Positions 24,515-32,658 of a DNA stretch of 32,752 nt are shown piece by piece. Numbering within the stretch: the first letter of the stretch is position 1; every line of letters begins with the position of its first letter. The translations under genes and the position numbers were made by a program. Source of the stretch: Oscillibacter sp. (GTDB taxonomy: Bacteria; Bacillota; Clostridia; Oscillospirales; Oscillospiraceae); contig JAAWIL010000003.1 in NCBI GenBank assembly GCA_022796315.1, positions 1 to 32,752 on the forward strand, in the 5' to 3' direction. Under the pieces are notes generated by a model. That model searched no databases. It saw nothing but the letters and a program-made list of their open reading frames with translations, and had not been told where the DNA came from.

Positions 24515-27500
24515 ATGAAAGAGAATGGTCGGCAGCGAAAGAAATCGACGATCTTCCGGATCTTTCTCGTTCCTCTGATTGCCATCATGCTGCTGCAGAG
24601 CGTGATCAGCATCGGCACACTGGTGGTTAAGAGAACGACTAAAACGCTGGAGGAATACGCCGGCAACATGATGAACCGCCTGGTGGAGAACCGGGGGGTG
24701 ATTTTGCAGAGCGACATGAACCAGCGCTGGGCCTCCGTTCATCAGCGGGAGGCGTGGCTGAACGCGCTTTTGGAGCAGTACCTGGCCGCCGAGGACATAG
24801 ACCTGGATGCGATGCTTCAATCCGGAGAGCAGAGGAGCGCACTGCTGGAGCAGATGTTTCCGGAGTGCCTGGAGGTGCTGCAAAACAACTCTACCACAGG
24901 AATTTTCCTGATCCTGGCGGGACCGGACGCCGGAACGGCCGGAGAGCTGGACGGGTTTTTCATCCGGGACTCCGATCCCAACACGAACCCGGCCAACCGC
25001 TCGGACCTGCTGCTGGAGCGGGGGAGCAAAGAGCTCTCCAGGGCCTGGGATATTCCCCTGGACACCAACTGGACCACCCGGTTCCATATGGACGGCCAGG
25101 GGACCAGCGAGGCCGACCGCTATTTCTACGAGCCCTGGCGGGCCGGCAGGGATTACCCGGAGGCGGACACGGCAGATTTGGGCTACTGGTCGCTGCCGTT
25201 CTGCCTGGAGAAGGAGACGGTGGACCCCCACGAGATGATCACCTACTCTCTGCCCCTGCGCTATAAGGGGCAGATCTACGGTGTGATAGGCGTGGAGATT
25301 TCCAGCCGGAGCCTGTATAACTACTTCCCCGCGTCGGAGCTGAATGAGGCGCAGCAGTCGGGGTATCTCCTGGCGGTCCGGGAGGAGGACGGCAGTTACC
25401 GGCCTCTGGTGGGCAAGGGGCTGCTCTATGATCAGGTCCGGACCATGGAGCCCGGAATCCGCCTGCGGGAGATGGAATACCAAGACGTCTGCCGCGTGGA
25501 GGGCGCCAGCCTGAACGGCCAGGGCATCTACGCCGCGGTGTGCCCGCTGAAGCTGTACAGCAGCAATGTGCCCTATGAGGACACGGAATGGGTGCTCCTG
25601 GGCCTGGACACGGAGGAGGACCTGTTTGGCATGAGCCGCCAGCTTTACGTCTGGATGGTCTTTGCCGTGTTGATCGGCCTGGGCTTTGGTGTGCTGGGAA
25701 TCTATCTGGCGGTCCGGCATCTGACCCGGCCGGTTCAGCGACTGATGCAGTGCATCAGCCGGGGGACCGTGGGCCTGGGGGCGTTCCGGGCTTCCAACAT
25801 TCTGGAGATTGACGCGCTGTACGATGTTGTGGTGGATCTGACAGAGCGGCAGCGGGAGGCGGAGAATATTCTGCTGGAGGAGAAGGAGCGCTATAAGCTG
25901 GCGCTGGAGTCCTCCAAGGACATCTTCTTCTCCTTTGACCTGCGGAGCCAGAGGCTGGATATTGTGAACCACCCCACGATGAGCGGGCAGTGGGCGTGCG
26001 ACAGCTACGGAGGCAGCTTTATTGACCCGGATTATATTTACGAGGCGGACCGGGCGCAGGCCGTCAAAGTCCTGCAGAGCAAGGAGGACGAGATCTATGT
26101 GGAGTTCCGCCTGAAATGGCCTCAGGATGCGGAGTATCTCTGGGTGGCCCTGACCGGAAAAACGGTCTATGACACCGATGGCCAGCGGTGGAAGCTGGTG
26201 GGGAGCATCCGAGACATCCAGGAGCAGAAGGAGCGGGAGGCCCAGCAGCTGCGCAAGAACACCATCGACGGCGTCACCGGCCTCTACGTCTACAGCGCAG
26301 GCCTCAAGGAGCTGACAGAGGCCCGGAGGAGCCGGCCGGAGGGCGTCATGGTCAGTCTGTTCCTGGATCAGCTGAAGCAGACCAACGAGAAGAACGGAAT
26401 TGTCTTCGGCGACATGATCCTGGAGGAGCTGGGAGAGCTGGTCCGGACCCGCTGCCAGGCGCTGGCGGAGGAGACCGGAGAGCGCGCGGAGGCCCTGCGG
26501 CTGAACCGGGATGAGCTGGTGCTGTGGCTGGGAGCGCAGACGGAGACTCGGGCGGCGTCCTTCGTGCAGGCGCTGCTGGAGACGGCGGCGGAGAGCCTGC
26601 AGGAGTTTTCGGTCCGGATACAGGCCGGCATCGTCCGGGGAGAGCGGGGCCGGGACACGGAGGAGCTGATCCGGATGGCGAAGCTGGCCCGGAGCGCGGG
26701 ACAGCCCGGGGCCGGCGAACGGCCCGGCCTCTATGGGGAGGTCCCGGAGCGGGCCCGCGCGGCGCTGCCGGCTCTCCAGGCCTATGAGATCAACAGTCTG
26801 GGCTATGGAGAGGATGTAAGCCTGGTGTCCGTGGCACTGAACCTCTTCGGCAAGGGCGGGGACTTCCCGGCTCAGATGATGCTGATGATCCGGAAGATGG
26901 GCCGGTCTTACGGGGCCGAGGGGGTAATGGTGTCCCTGCTCCGGGCGGATTTTAATTCCAATTATCTCAACTATCAGTGGAGCCGCTCCGGGAAAACGGT
27001 GGAGGAGACGGTCAAAAAGTACTGCGAGGAGGAGAAGCAGGCCTTTTTCGACTGGCTGGGGCAGGGGGAGATCCGGTATGTCTCCCCTGAGGACAGCCGG
27101 CGGGAGGAGCTGCAATGCTTCCTGAACATCGCGCCGGGACAGCGGGGGCTGGTACTGCCGATGTATGACAGCGGCCGGTATATGGGCAATGTCTGCGTCC
27201 TGGGCCTGGGCCCGGAGCTGCTGGAGGACCCGGAGGAACACCAGAACCTTGCGGAGCTGGGCCAGGTGATCCAGAGCCAGATGAACCAGCAGCAGTACGA
27301 CATTGCCAGCAAGGCGAAGTCGGAGTTCCTCTCCCGCATGAGCCACGAGATTCGGACCCCCATGAACGGCATCATCGGTATGACGGCCATCGCCCTGCAG
27401 AAGGAGCAGGGCCCGGAGCGGATTCTGGACTGCCTCCAGAAGATCCAGTCCTCCTCCCACTATCTGCTGGGATTGATCAACGACATTTTGGACATGTCCA

Positions 27501-28447
27501 AAATCGAAAGCGGCAAGATGAAGCTGGAGCCCGTGAACTTCGAGATGCGGGAGATGCTGGACACCATTCAGGAGCTGATCGCGCCCCAGGCCTCGGCCAA
27601 GGGGATCGAGTTTGTCCAGGAGGTCACGCTGGCGCATGACTGGTTCCTGGCGGACCGGATGCGGATCAGCCAGGTGCTGATCAACCTGCTGGGCAACGCG
27701 GTGAAATTCACCCCGGAGGGGGGCCGGGTAACCCTGATTGTGCGGGAGAGCGACGGCGGCGAGGGGATGTCCCAGGTGTTCTTCGCGGCCCGGGATACGG
27801 GTATCGGCATTGCCGAGGAGGAGCAGGAGCGGGTATTCCGGGCCTTCGAGCAGGCCGGGGCGAATCCCTCCAAACAGCAGGGAACCGGGCTGGGGCTGTC
27901 CATCAGCAGCCGTCTGGTGCAGATGATGGGCAGCGGCATCCATCTGGACAGCGTGCTCGGAGAGGGCAGTACCTTCAGCTTTTCCGTCCCCCTGGCCCTG
28001 GGCCAGTACGTGGGGCACGGAGAGGAGACGGAGGAACTTACCTTCGCGGGCCGCAGAATCCTGGTGGTGGAGGACAACGAGCTGAACGCCGAGATTGCCC
28101 AGTGCCTGCTGGAGGAGCGGGACTTTGAGGTGCAGTGCGTCGGTGACGGCGCCCAGGCGGTGGAGCGCATCCGCACCACGCCGCCAGGTACTTATGATGT
28201 GATTCTGATGGACATTATGATGCCGGTGATGGACGGCCTGGAGGCCACCCGGGTGATCCGGAGCCTGGACCGGGAGGACTGCCGCACCATTCCCATCATC
28301 GCCATGTCCGCCAACGCCTTTGACGACGACCTGAAGAAGTCGGTGGCCTGCGGGATGAACGGACACCTGTCCAAGCCCGTGGAGGTAGAGCGGCTGTATC
28401 GGGTCCTGGGCGAGGTGCTGAAAACCGCGCGGACCGCTGCCGGTTGA
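24515..28447 (+). CDS. Multidomain hybrid histidine kinase with Cache, PAS, degenerate GGDEF and GAF-like regions
   Basis: The protein has 1310 residues. TM1 (13-38) precedes an extracellular double-Cache-like domain (about 40-375; ITYSLPLRYKGQIYGVIGVE). TM2 is at 379-401, then a HAMP-like segment (402-450) and a PAS domain (460-570). A GGDEF-like domain (585-710) starts DGVTGLYVYSAGLKEL and keeps the spacing, but its signature is LNRDELVLWL in place of GGDEF, so it is probably inactive. A GAF-like region (770-900) leads into HisKA with His944 in SHEIRTPMNG. The HATPase is intact (NLLGNAVKFT, RDTGIGIA, GTGLGLSI), and the C-terminal receiver has Asp1233 and Lys1287. It is coupled to the binding-protein gene seven bases upstream; its own ribosome-binding site, AGGGA, is weak. 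No output domain or partner regulator is in the operon. Confidence 0.92.
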   Translation: MKENGRQRKKSTIFRIFLVPLIAIMLLQSVISIGTLVVKRTTKTLEEYAGNMMNRLVENRGVILQSDMNQRWASVHQREAWLNALLEQYLAAEDIDLDAMLQSGEQRSALLEQMFPECLEVLQNNSTTGIFLILAGPDAGTAGELDGFFIRDSDPNTNPANRSDLLLERGSKELSRAWDIPLDTNWTTRFHMDGQGTSEADRYFYEPWRAGRDYPEADTADLGYWSLPFCLEKETVDPHEMITYSLPLRYKGQIYGVIGVEISSRSLYNYFPASELNEAQQSGYLLAVREEDGSYRPLVGKGLLYDQVRTMEPGIRLREMEYQDVCRVEGASLNGQGIYAAVCPLKLYSSNVPYEDTEWVLLGLDTEEDLFGMSRQLYVWMVFAVLIGLGFGVLGIYLAVRHLTRPVQRLMQCISRGTVGLGAFRASNILEIDALYDVVVDLTERQREAENILLEEKERYKLALESSKDIFFSFDLRSQRLDIVNHPTMSGQWACDSYGGSFIDPDYIYEADRAQAVKVLQSKEDEIYVEFRLKWPQDAEYLWVALTGKTVYDTDGQRWKLVGSIRDIQEQKEREAQQLRKNTIDGVTGLYVYSAGLKELTEARRSRPEGVMVSLFLDQLKQTNEKNGIVFGDMILEELGELVRTRCQALAEETGERAEALRLNRDELVLWLGAQTETRAASFVQALLETAAESLQEFSVRIQAGIVRGERGRDTEELIRMAKLARSAGQPGAGERPGLYGEVPERARAALPALQAYEINSLGYGEDVSLVSVALNLFGKGGDFPAQMMLMIRKMGRSYGAEGVMVSLLRADFNSNYLNYQWSRSGKTVEETVKKYCEEEKQAFFDWLGQGEIRYVSPEDSRREELQCFLNIAPGQRGLVLPMYDSGRYMGNVCVLGLGPELLEDPEEHQNLAELGQVIQSQMNQQQYDIASKAKSEFLSRMSHEIRTPMNGIIGMTAIALQKEQGPERILDCLQKIQSSSHYLLGLINDILDMSKIESGKMKLEPVNFEMREMLDTIQELIAPQASAKGIEFVQEVTLAHDWFLADRMRISQVLINLLGNAVKFTPEGGRVTLIVRESDGGEGMSQVFFAARDTGIGIAEEEQERVFRAFEQAGANPSKQQGTGLGLSISSRLVQMMGSGIHLDSVLGEGSTFSFSVPLALGQYVGHGEETEELTFAGRRILVVEDNELNAEIAQCLLEERDFEVQCVGDGAQAVERIRTTPPGTYDVILMDIMMPVMDGLEATRVIRSLDREDCRTIPIIAMSANAFDDDLKKSVACGMNGHLSKPVEVERLYRVLGEVLKTARTAAG

Positions 28448-28450
28448 ACC

Positions 28451-28495
28451 GCACCCCAGCCGGAGCTCTGAGGAGCACCGGCTGGGGTGCTTTTT
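28451..28495 (+). terminator. Rho-independent terminator of the binding-protein/kinase operon
   Basis: A perfect 13-bp stem (28451-28463, core ACCCCAGCCGG, with 28478-28490) is followed by five T. It begins three bases after the kinase stop codon. Confidence 0.93.
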
Positions 28496-28528
28496 CCGGC
28501 ACGGCTCCGGAAGAGCGCAAGAAGCGGC

Positions 28529-28557
28529 TTGACGGGGACCATGCCAGGGGATACAAT
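28529..28557 (+). promoter_or_regulatory. Promoter of the MATE exporter gene
   Basis: TTGACG (28529-28534) and TACAAT (28552-28557) are 17 bases apart. The start predicted near 28564 is about 26 bases before the ATG. Confidence 0.75.
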
Positions 28558-28589
28558 GGGAGAAGATCACCGAAAAAGGAGGCCGCTGT

Positions 28590-29924
28590 ATGGCTGAAAT
28601 CAATAAAATGGAGTCCAGGCCCATCCTGCCCCTGATTGTGTCCATGTCTGTGCCGCCGCTGATCTCCATGTTCATGCAGTATTCCTATAACTTTGTGGAC
28701 TGCATGTTCGTCTCCTGGATCAGCGAGGAGGCGCTGACGGCGGTGTCCCTGGCCTTCCCCATCACCACGCTGATGATCGCCATGTCCATCGGCCTGGGGG
28801 TGGGCGTCAATGTGCTGATTTCCAACCGCCTGGGCCAAAAGCGCTTTGAGGAGGCCAACCAGATTGCCGCCAACGGCATCGTGCTCTCGGCGGGGTGCGG
28901 CATGGTGATTACGGCGGTGGTGCTGATGATCATCGAGCCCTTTTTCGCCTCCTTCGCGGAATCCGGCGCGATCTATGAGTATGGGATGCAGTACATGAGG
29001 GTGTGCGCCTTTATGGAGGTGTCCAACATGGTCCATATCTGCATCCAGAAGATCCTCCAGGGGACCGGCAATATGCTGGCGCCCATGGGCTTCCAGATTG
29101 CCGGCGTGGTGCTCAACTACATTTTGGACCCGGTGCTGATTTTCGGCAGGGGGCCCTTCCCGGCCATGGGAATCCGAGGGGCCGCCGTAGCCACCGTGGC
29201 GGGGTATACCTTCAGCATGCTTCTGGCCTTTTGGGTGCTGCTGTGCACGAAGCAGAAGGTGCGGCTCAGCGCCCGGTCCTTCCGGATTGACCTCCGCATT
29301 TTTCGGGATGTGTTTGTGATCGGGTTCCCCTCCTTTTTGATGAACGCCCTGGGAGCGGTGATGATCCTGTTCACCAACTGGTTCCTCAAGGCCTATTCCA
29401 TGACGGCGGTGGCCTTCTTCGGCGCGTACTTCAAATTGCAGCAGGTGGTGGTGATGACCCTGAATGGCCTGGTGCAGGGCTGCATCCCCATTATGAGCTA
29501 CAACTTCGGGGCCAAAAACGGGGTGCGGCTGCGGCAGGCCCTGAGGTACGGCACCGTCATCGCCTGCCTGCTCACGGGGCTCAGCATTGTGATTCTCTGG
29601 GCCTTCCCGGAGCAGATCCTGCGGATCTTCAAGGCCTCCAGTGAGATGATGGCCTTTGGCGTCCCTGCCGTGCGGATTATGTCCATGAGCTACGTCTTCG
29701 CGGCCATCTCCACCATGCTGGCCTCGTTCATGCAGTCCACCAAGCGGGTGGGGTACAGCCTGCTGGTCAATGCCCTGCGGCAGCTGGTGATCCTGATTCC
29801 GATGATGTGGGCGTTTTCCCGGTGGTTTGGGATGTCCGGCATCTGGTGGTCCTTCATCGTGACGGAGACGGCGGCGGTCCTCATCGCCTGGGCGCTTCAT
29901 AGGAGGAATCGGGTGACGCTGTAG
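28590..29924 (+). CDS. MATE family efflux transporter
   Basis: The 444-residue protein has about 12 membrane segments in two homologous halves. MATE features include the N-terminal run LPLIVSMSVPPLISMFMQYS, YNFVDCMFVSWISEEALTAV, SLAFPITTLM, GLGVGVNVLISNRLGQKR, the mid-protein GAVMILFTNWFLKAYS and a second-half GLVQGCIPIMSYNFGAKNG. MATE proteins export cationic drugs or metabolites in exchange for Na+ or H+. The ATG has AAGGAGG seven bases upstream. It has its own promoter and terminator, so it is a single-gene unit not obviously tied to the kinase next door. The substrate cannot be predicted. Confidence 0.94.
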   Translation: MAEINKMESRPILPLIVSMSVPPLISMFMQYSYNFVDCMFVSWISEEALTAVSLAFPITTLMIAMSIGLGVGVNVLISNRLGQKRFEEANQIAANGIVLSAGCGMVITAVVLMIIEPFFASFAESGAIYEYGMQYMRVCAFMEVSNMVHICIQKILQGTGNMLAPMGFQIAGVVLNYILDPVLIFGRGPFPAMGIRGAAVATVAGYTFSMLLAFWVLLCTKQKVRLSARSFRIDLRIFRDVFVIGFPSFLMNALGAVMILFTNWFLKAYSMTAVAFFGAYFKLQQVVVMTLNGLVQGCIPIMSYNFGAKNGVRLRQALRYGTVIACLLTGLSIVILWAFPEQILRIFKASSEMMAFGVPAVRIMSMSYVFAAISTMLASFMQSTKRVGYSLLVNALRQLVILIPMMWAFSRWFGMSGIWWSFIVTETAAVLIAWALHRRNRVTL

Positions 29925-29938
29925 GGGTTACATCAGAA

Positions 29939-29971
29939 AATGCCGCCGCCGGCTTTGCCGGCGGCGGCATT
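29939..29971 (+). terminator. Terminator of the MATE gene, possibly bidirectional
   Basis: A perfect 12-bp GC stem (29942-29953 with 29957-29968), extended by AAT/ATT, closes a TTT loop 15 bases after the stop codon. On the plus strand GCTCTTTATTT follows; on the minus strand TTTTC follows. Confidence 0.75.
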
Positions 29972-30007
29972 GCTCTTTATTTGGAGGATGATTTTACCGT
30001 CACCGCA

Positions 30008-30076
30008 GTTGAAAAGAAGGAAATGACTCTTTTCAACCCTGGGGCGACTATGCGTCCCAGGGGCCGCGAAACGGCC
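30008..30076. repeat. String of three adjacent hairpins between the MATE and symporter genes
   Basis: GTTGAAAAGA/TCTTTTCAAC (30008-30017, 30028-30037) is a perfect 10-bp stem. A 10-bp stem with one wobble (30037-30046 with 30054-30063) and GGCCG/CGGCC (30062-30066, 30072-30076) follow with almost no gap. No open frame uses them. They could form a structured RNA, or be the distal part of the repeat that starts at 30080. The whole interval 29972-30128 is otherwise non-coding. Confidence 0.65.
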
Positions 30077-30079
30077 TGA

Positions 30080-30145
30080 CGGTGGACTTCATGGGCAAAG
30101 CCCGCCCGGAACATCGGGTTCCCGGTTTTCAAGTGTTTTGACTAT
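30080..30145 (+). repeat. Intergenic repeat, copy A, running into the symporter 3' end
   Basis: The element is delimited by CGGTGGACTTCAT (30080-30092) and a 20-base word ending TTTTGACTAT (30126-30145). Both ends, and an internal GCCCGCC, recur in inverted orientation at 32659-32752. The middle holds an imperfect hairpin (30107-30125). The right end overlaps the symporter gene and supplies its last four codons and stop. Confidence 0.7.
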
Positions 30146-31412
30146 GGAGGGTCTTCTGGAGCCAGTCCCTGCCGTCCACGAAGCGGGAGACGATGAAGCA
30201 GGTCACATAGTCACCGGCGGCGTTGATCATGGTGGCCGGGGGATCTACCAGGTTGCCGATGACCACCAGGATGGGGAAGGCAATGTCCATCTGGGCGGGG
30301 AAGAAGATGGAGCAGATGATGTACTCTCCGATGTACCCGCCGCCGGGGACGCCGCTCATGCCCACGGAGCTGAGGACCGCCACCAGGACCACGGGGATCA
30401 GCATCCCCATGTCCAGCTTCTGGCCGAACACGCCCAGCACAAAGGCGATCTTCAGCACACAGGAGAAGCAGGAGCCGTCCATGTGCATGGTGGCGCCCAG
30501 GGGCAGCACCATGTCGGCCACGTCCTTGCGGATGCCGGTGTCCGCGGCCTCCTCCATGTTGGTGGGGATGGTGGCGACAGAGGAGCAGGTGCCCAGGGAG
30601 ACCACGGCGGGCTTTGCGATGTGGCGGAACATGGTGCCCACGGCGCCCCTGCCGCCGCCGAACCAGGCGAAGAGGGGCCAGGCCGTGAAGATGTAGACGA
30701 AGCACAGGGGATAGTATACCGCCAGGGCCCGGGCATAGTTCTCGGTGATCTGGGGACCGTAGGTGGCCACCAGGTCGGCGAAGAAGCCGAAGAAGGCGAT
30801 GGGGGCGTAGCAGGTGATGATCTTCACGAACTTCAGCATCACATTGGTGAGATCCTCCAGGAAGCGGCCCACGGGGGTCTCCCTGCCGCCGTTGAGGTTC
30901 ACGGCAAAGCCGAAGAGCAGGGAGAAGACGATCAGGGGCAGCATGGCCCGGCGGGTCAGCAGGCCGCTGAAATCACTGGCGGTGAAGAAGTTGACGATCA
31001 TGTCCGGCAGGGTGGCGTACTCGCCCATCTCCTGGGCGGCCAGATTCGTCCAGGCGGACGGAACCGGGGGGAAGACGATCATCAGCAGGTACATGATGAC
31101 GGCGGCGATGGCTCCGGTGACCACGAAGGTCCCCACGGTGACGCCCATGATCTTCCCCGCCCGCTTCCGGCTCTCCATGTTGGCCACGGCGCTGGAGATG
31201 GAGGCGAACACCATGGGCACCACGATGCAGAACATCATGTTGATGAACACGGTGCCCAGGGGCTTGAGGACCGTGGCGCCGGTGCCGGAGAGGACGCTGC
31301 CGCCGGCGTCCACCTCGGCGGGCCAGACCCAGCCCAGAATGGCGCCCAGAATCATGGCTCCCAGCATGATAGCCAGGAAGACGTAGTTTTTCGCGATGGA
31401 TCTCTTTTCCAT
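30129..31412 (-). CDS. Dicarboxylate/amino acid:cation symporter (DAACS/SDF family)
   Basis: The 427-residue membrane protein has about eight membrane segments and two re-entrant loops. Family landmarks are the serine-rich hairpin loop after GTCSSVATIPTNMEEA, the NMDGT-like stretch PLGATMHMDGSCFSC, and VPGGGYIGEYIICSIFF near the C-terminus. These proteins take up glutamate, aspartate or C4-dicarboxylates with Na+ or H+. The second hairpin and DPPATMINAAGDYVTCFIVSR are intact. The ATG at 31412 has AGGAGGG five bases upstream. It lies 43 bases after dapF on the same strand with no terminator, so they are probably co-transcribed. Its last four residues, SQNT, and the stop fall inside an intergenic repeat, so the original C-terminus may have been replaced. 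The exact substrate is not certain. Confidence 0.93.
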   Translation of the reverse strand: MEKRSIAKNYVFLAIMLGAMILGAILGWVWPAEVDAGGSVLSGTGATVLKPLGTVFINMMFCIVVPMVFASISSAVANMESRKRAGKIMGVTVGTFVVTGAIAAVIMYLLMIVFPPVPSAWTNLAAQEMGEYATLPDMIVNFFTASDFSGLLTRRAMLPLIVFSLLFGFAVNLNGGRETPVGRFLEDLTNVMLKFVKIITCYAPIAFFGFFADLVATYGPQITENYARALAVYYPLCFVYIFTAWPLFAWFGGGRGAVGTMFRHIAKPAVVSLGTCSSVATIPTNMEEAADTGIRKDVADMVLPLGATMHMDGSCFSCVLKIAFVLGVFGQKLDMGMLIPVVLVAVLSSVGMSGVPGGGYIGEYIICSIFFPAQMDIAFPILVVIGNLVDPPATMINAAGDYVTCFIVSRFVDGRDWLQKTLHSQNT

Positions 31413-31455
31413 AGTTTCCCTCCTGTGATTGTGTGACATCCGATTGTCCGCGTGT

Positions 31456-32307
31456 TCAGGTTCCGGTTTTGAGGTTCAGCTCTTCATCGGTGATTTCGCC
31501 TTTACAGACGATGTTGGTGGGACCGGTCAGATAGAGGTCCGTAATTCGGCCGTCGGATTGCTCCGCATCTACAATCAGGGTTCCCCCGGCCATGTCCGCC
31601 CGGACCTGGCGGCCGCTGACCTTGCCCTGGAGGGTCAATACCGTGACCACGGAGCCGGTGCCGGTGCCGCAGGCGTAAGTGAAATCCTCCACCCCCCGCT
31701 CGAAGGTCCGCTCATAGAGATGGTTTTCACCCAGCAGTTCGTAAAAATTTACATTGGCCCCCTTTGGAAAAGCCGGGTGCCAGCGGAGCTTCCGGCCCAG
31801 CTCCCGCAGCGCCTGTTCGCCGGCGTGCTGCAGGTTATGATAGGGAACCGCTATGTGCGGAAGACCAGGGTTACCCAGCTCCACATAGGCGCAGGGATAC
31901 GGTATCCCGTCTACCGCTACAGAAGTATCCAGCTTGACGGTGGTGGGATCGTTGAGACGGATCTTGTAGAGCCGGCGGTCGATCCGCCTTCCTGTCACCA
32001 TGCCGGCGGTGGTCTCCACGGTCTGGGTCTCCCCGGCCAGACCGTTTTCGTAGCCGTAGCGGCAGATGCACCGGGCGCCGTTGCCGCACATCTCGCCAAC
32101 GCTGCCGTCGGAGTTGAAGAACCGCATTCTGTAGTCCCCGCCCTGGGTGGGAGCGTCTACCACCATCAGGCCGTCGGCCCCGACGGACAAATGCCGCTCG
32201 CACAGCGTCCGGGCGATCTGGGGGAAAAGCGCAGGGGACAGACGCTCCGTCAGGTTGTTCAGGATGAGAAAATCGTTGCCGGCTCCGTTCATTTTCCAGA
32301 AATTCAT
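31456..32307 (-). CDS. dapF: Diaminopimelate epimerase (DapF family)
   Basis: The 283-residue protein has the two-domain PLP-independent epimerase fold. Both catalytic cysteines are present: Cys74 in MCGNGARC and Cys213 in ACGTGTGS. FWKMNGAGNDFLIL at the start and FFNSDGSVGEMCGNG are family signatures. DapF converts LL- to meso-diaminopimelate for lysine and peptidoglycan. GGAGGG lies five bases before the ATG. The neighbour is a dicarboxylate/amino-acid symporter, and no other lysine gene is in view. An epimerase for another amino acid therefore cannot be excluded, because related enzymes share these motifs. Its ribosome-binding site and promoter are close together, giving a short leader. 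Confidence 0.9.
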   Translation of the reverse strand: MNFWKMNGAGNDFLILNNLTERLSPALFPQIARTLCERHLSVGADGLMVVDAPTQGGDYRMRFFNSDGSVGEMCGNGARCICRYGYENGLAGETQTVETTAGMVTGRRIDRRLYKIRLNDPTTVKLDTSVAVDGIPYPCAYVELGNPGLPHIAVPYHNLQHAGEQALRELGRKLRWHPAFPKGANVNFYELLGENHLYERTFERGVEDFTYACGTGTGSVVTVLTLQGKVSGRQVRADMAGGTLIVDAEQSDGRITDLYLTGPTNIVCKGEITDEELNLKTGT

Positions 32308-32330
32308 GGGCTCCCTCCTTATATGGCTCT

Positions 32331-32359
32331 ATTATAAACGCACTTTGCGCAGTTGAGTA
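32331..32359 (-). promoter_or_regulatory. Candidate promoter of dapF and the symporter
   Basis: Minus-strand TATAAT (32331-32336) is exact consensus; TACTCA (32354-32359) 17 bases upstream is a poor -35. The leader would be under 25 bases. Confidence 0.4.
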
Positions 32360-32466
32360 CCGGATAAGGTGCTGTAAAGAATGCAAAAGGTGCTAACACA
32401 AGGGGGAGGGAATCTGAGGTACGTCCGATTACGGATTTTACGGTGATTCCTGCGGGCCCTGTAGGG

Positions 32467-32640
32467 GCCGCCGCCCTCGGCGGCCCGCCCCCGCGACCTT
32501 CGCATCGCCTTATAGACCAGCAGACCCGGTAGGGCCCGGACCCCTGGCCGGGCTAATCCCTCCCCGACCTCCGGAGTTCCCTTAACCCTCCCCCGGCAGA
32601 TCGGATCTCCCTTTGGACGGGCGGTTGGCAGCCGCCCTAC
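32467..32640. repeat. Intergenic repeat modules, right copy
   Basis: The 415 bases after the dapF promoter have no gene. Within them lie the 23-base GC-rich word (32531-32553), the 16-base CTCCGGAG word (32566-32581) and the AAGGGAGATCC-type word (32598-32613). All are inverted relative to the copies at 96-169, and the first two are in swapped order. GGCCGCCGCCCTCGGCGGCC (32467-32486) is a further GC hairpin. The stretch resembles a mosaic of dispersed non-coding repeats. Bases 32360-32466 show nothing I recognise. Confidence 0.6.
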
Positions 32641-32658
32641 AGGGGATCATCTTCTGAT

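Noticed and set aside
24284-28675. A very long open frame on the minus strand opposite the giant kinase
   Set aside because: It is antisense to a gene with intact kinase motifs, is low-complexity (His, Leu, Gln, Pro rich) and has no domain. It is a shadow of high-GC codon use.
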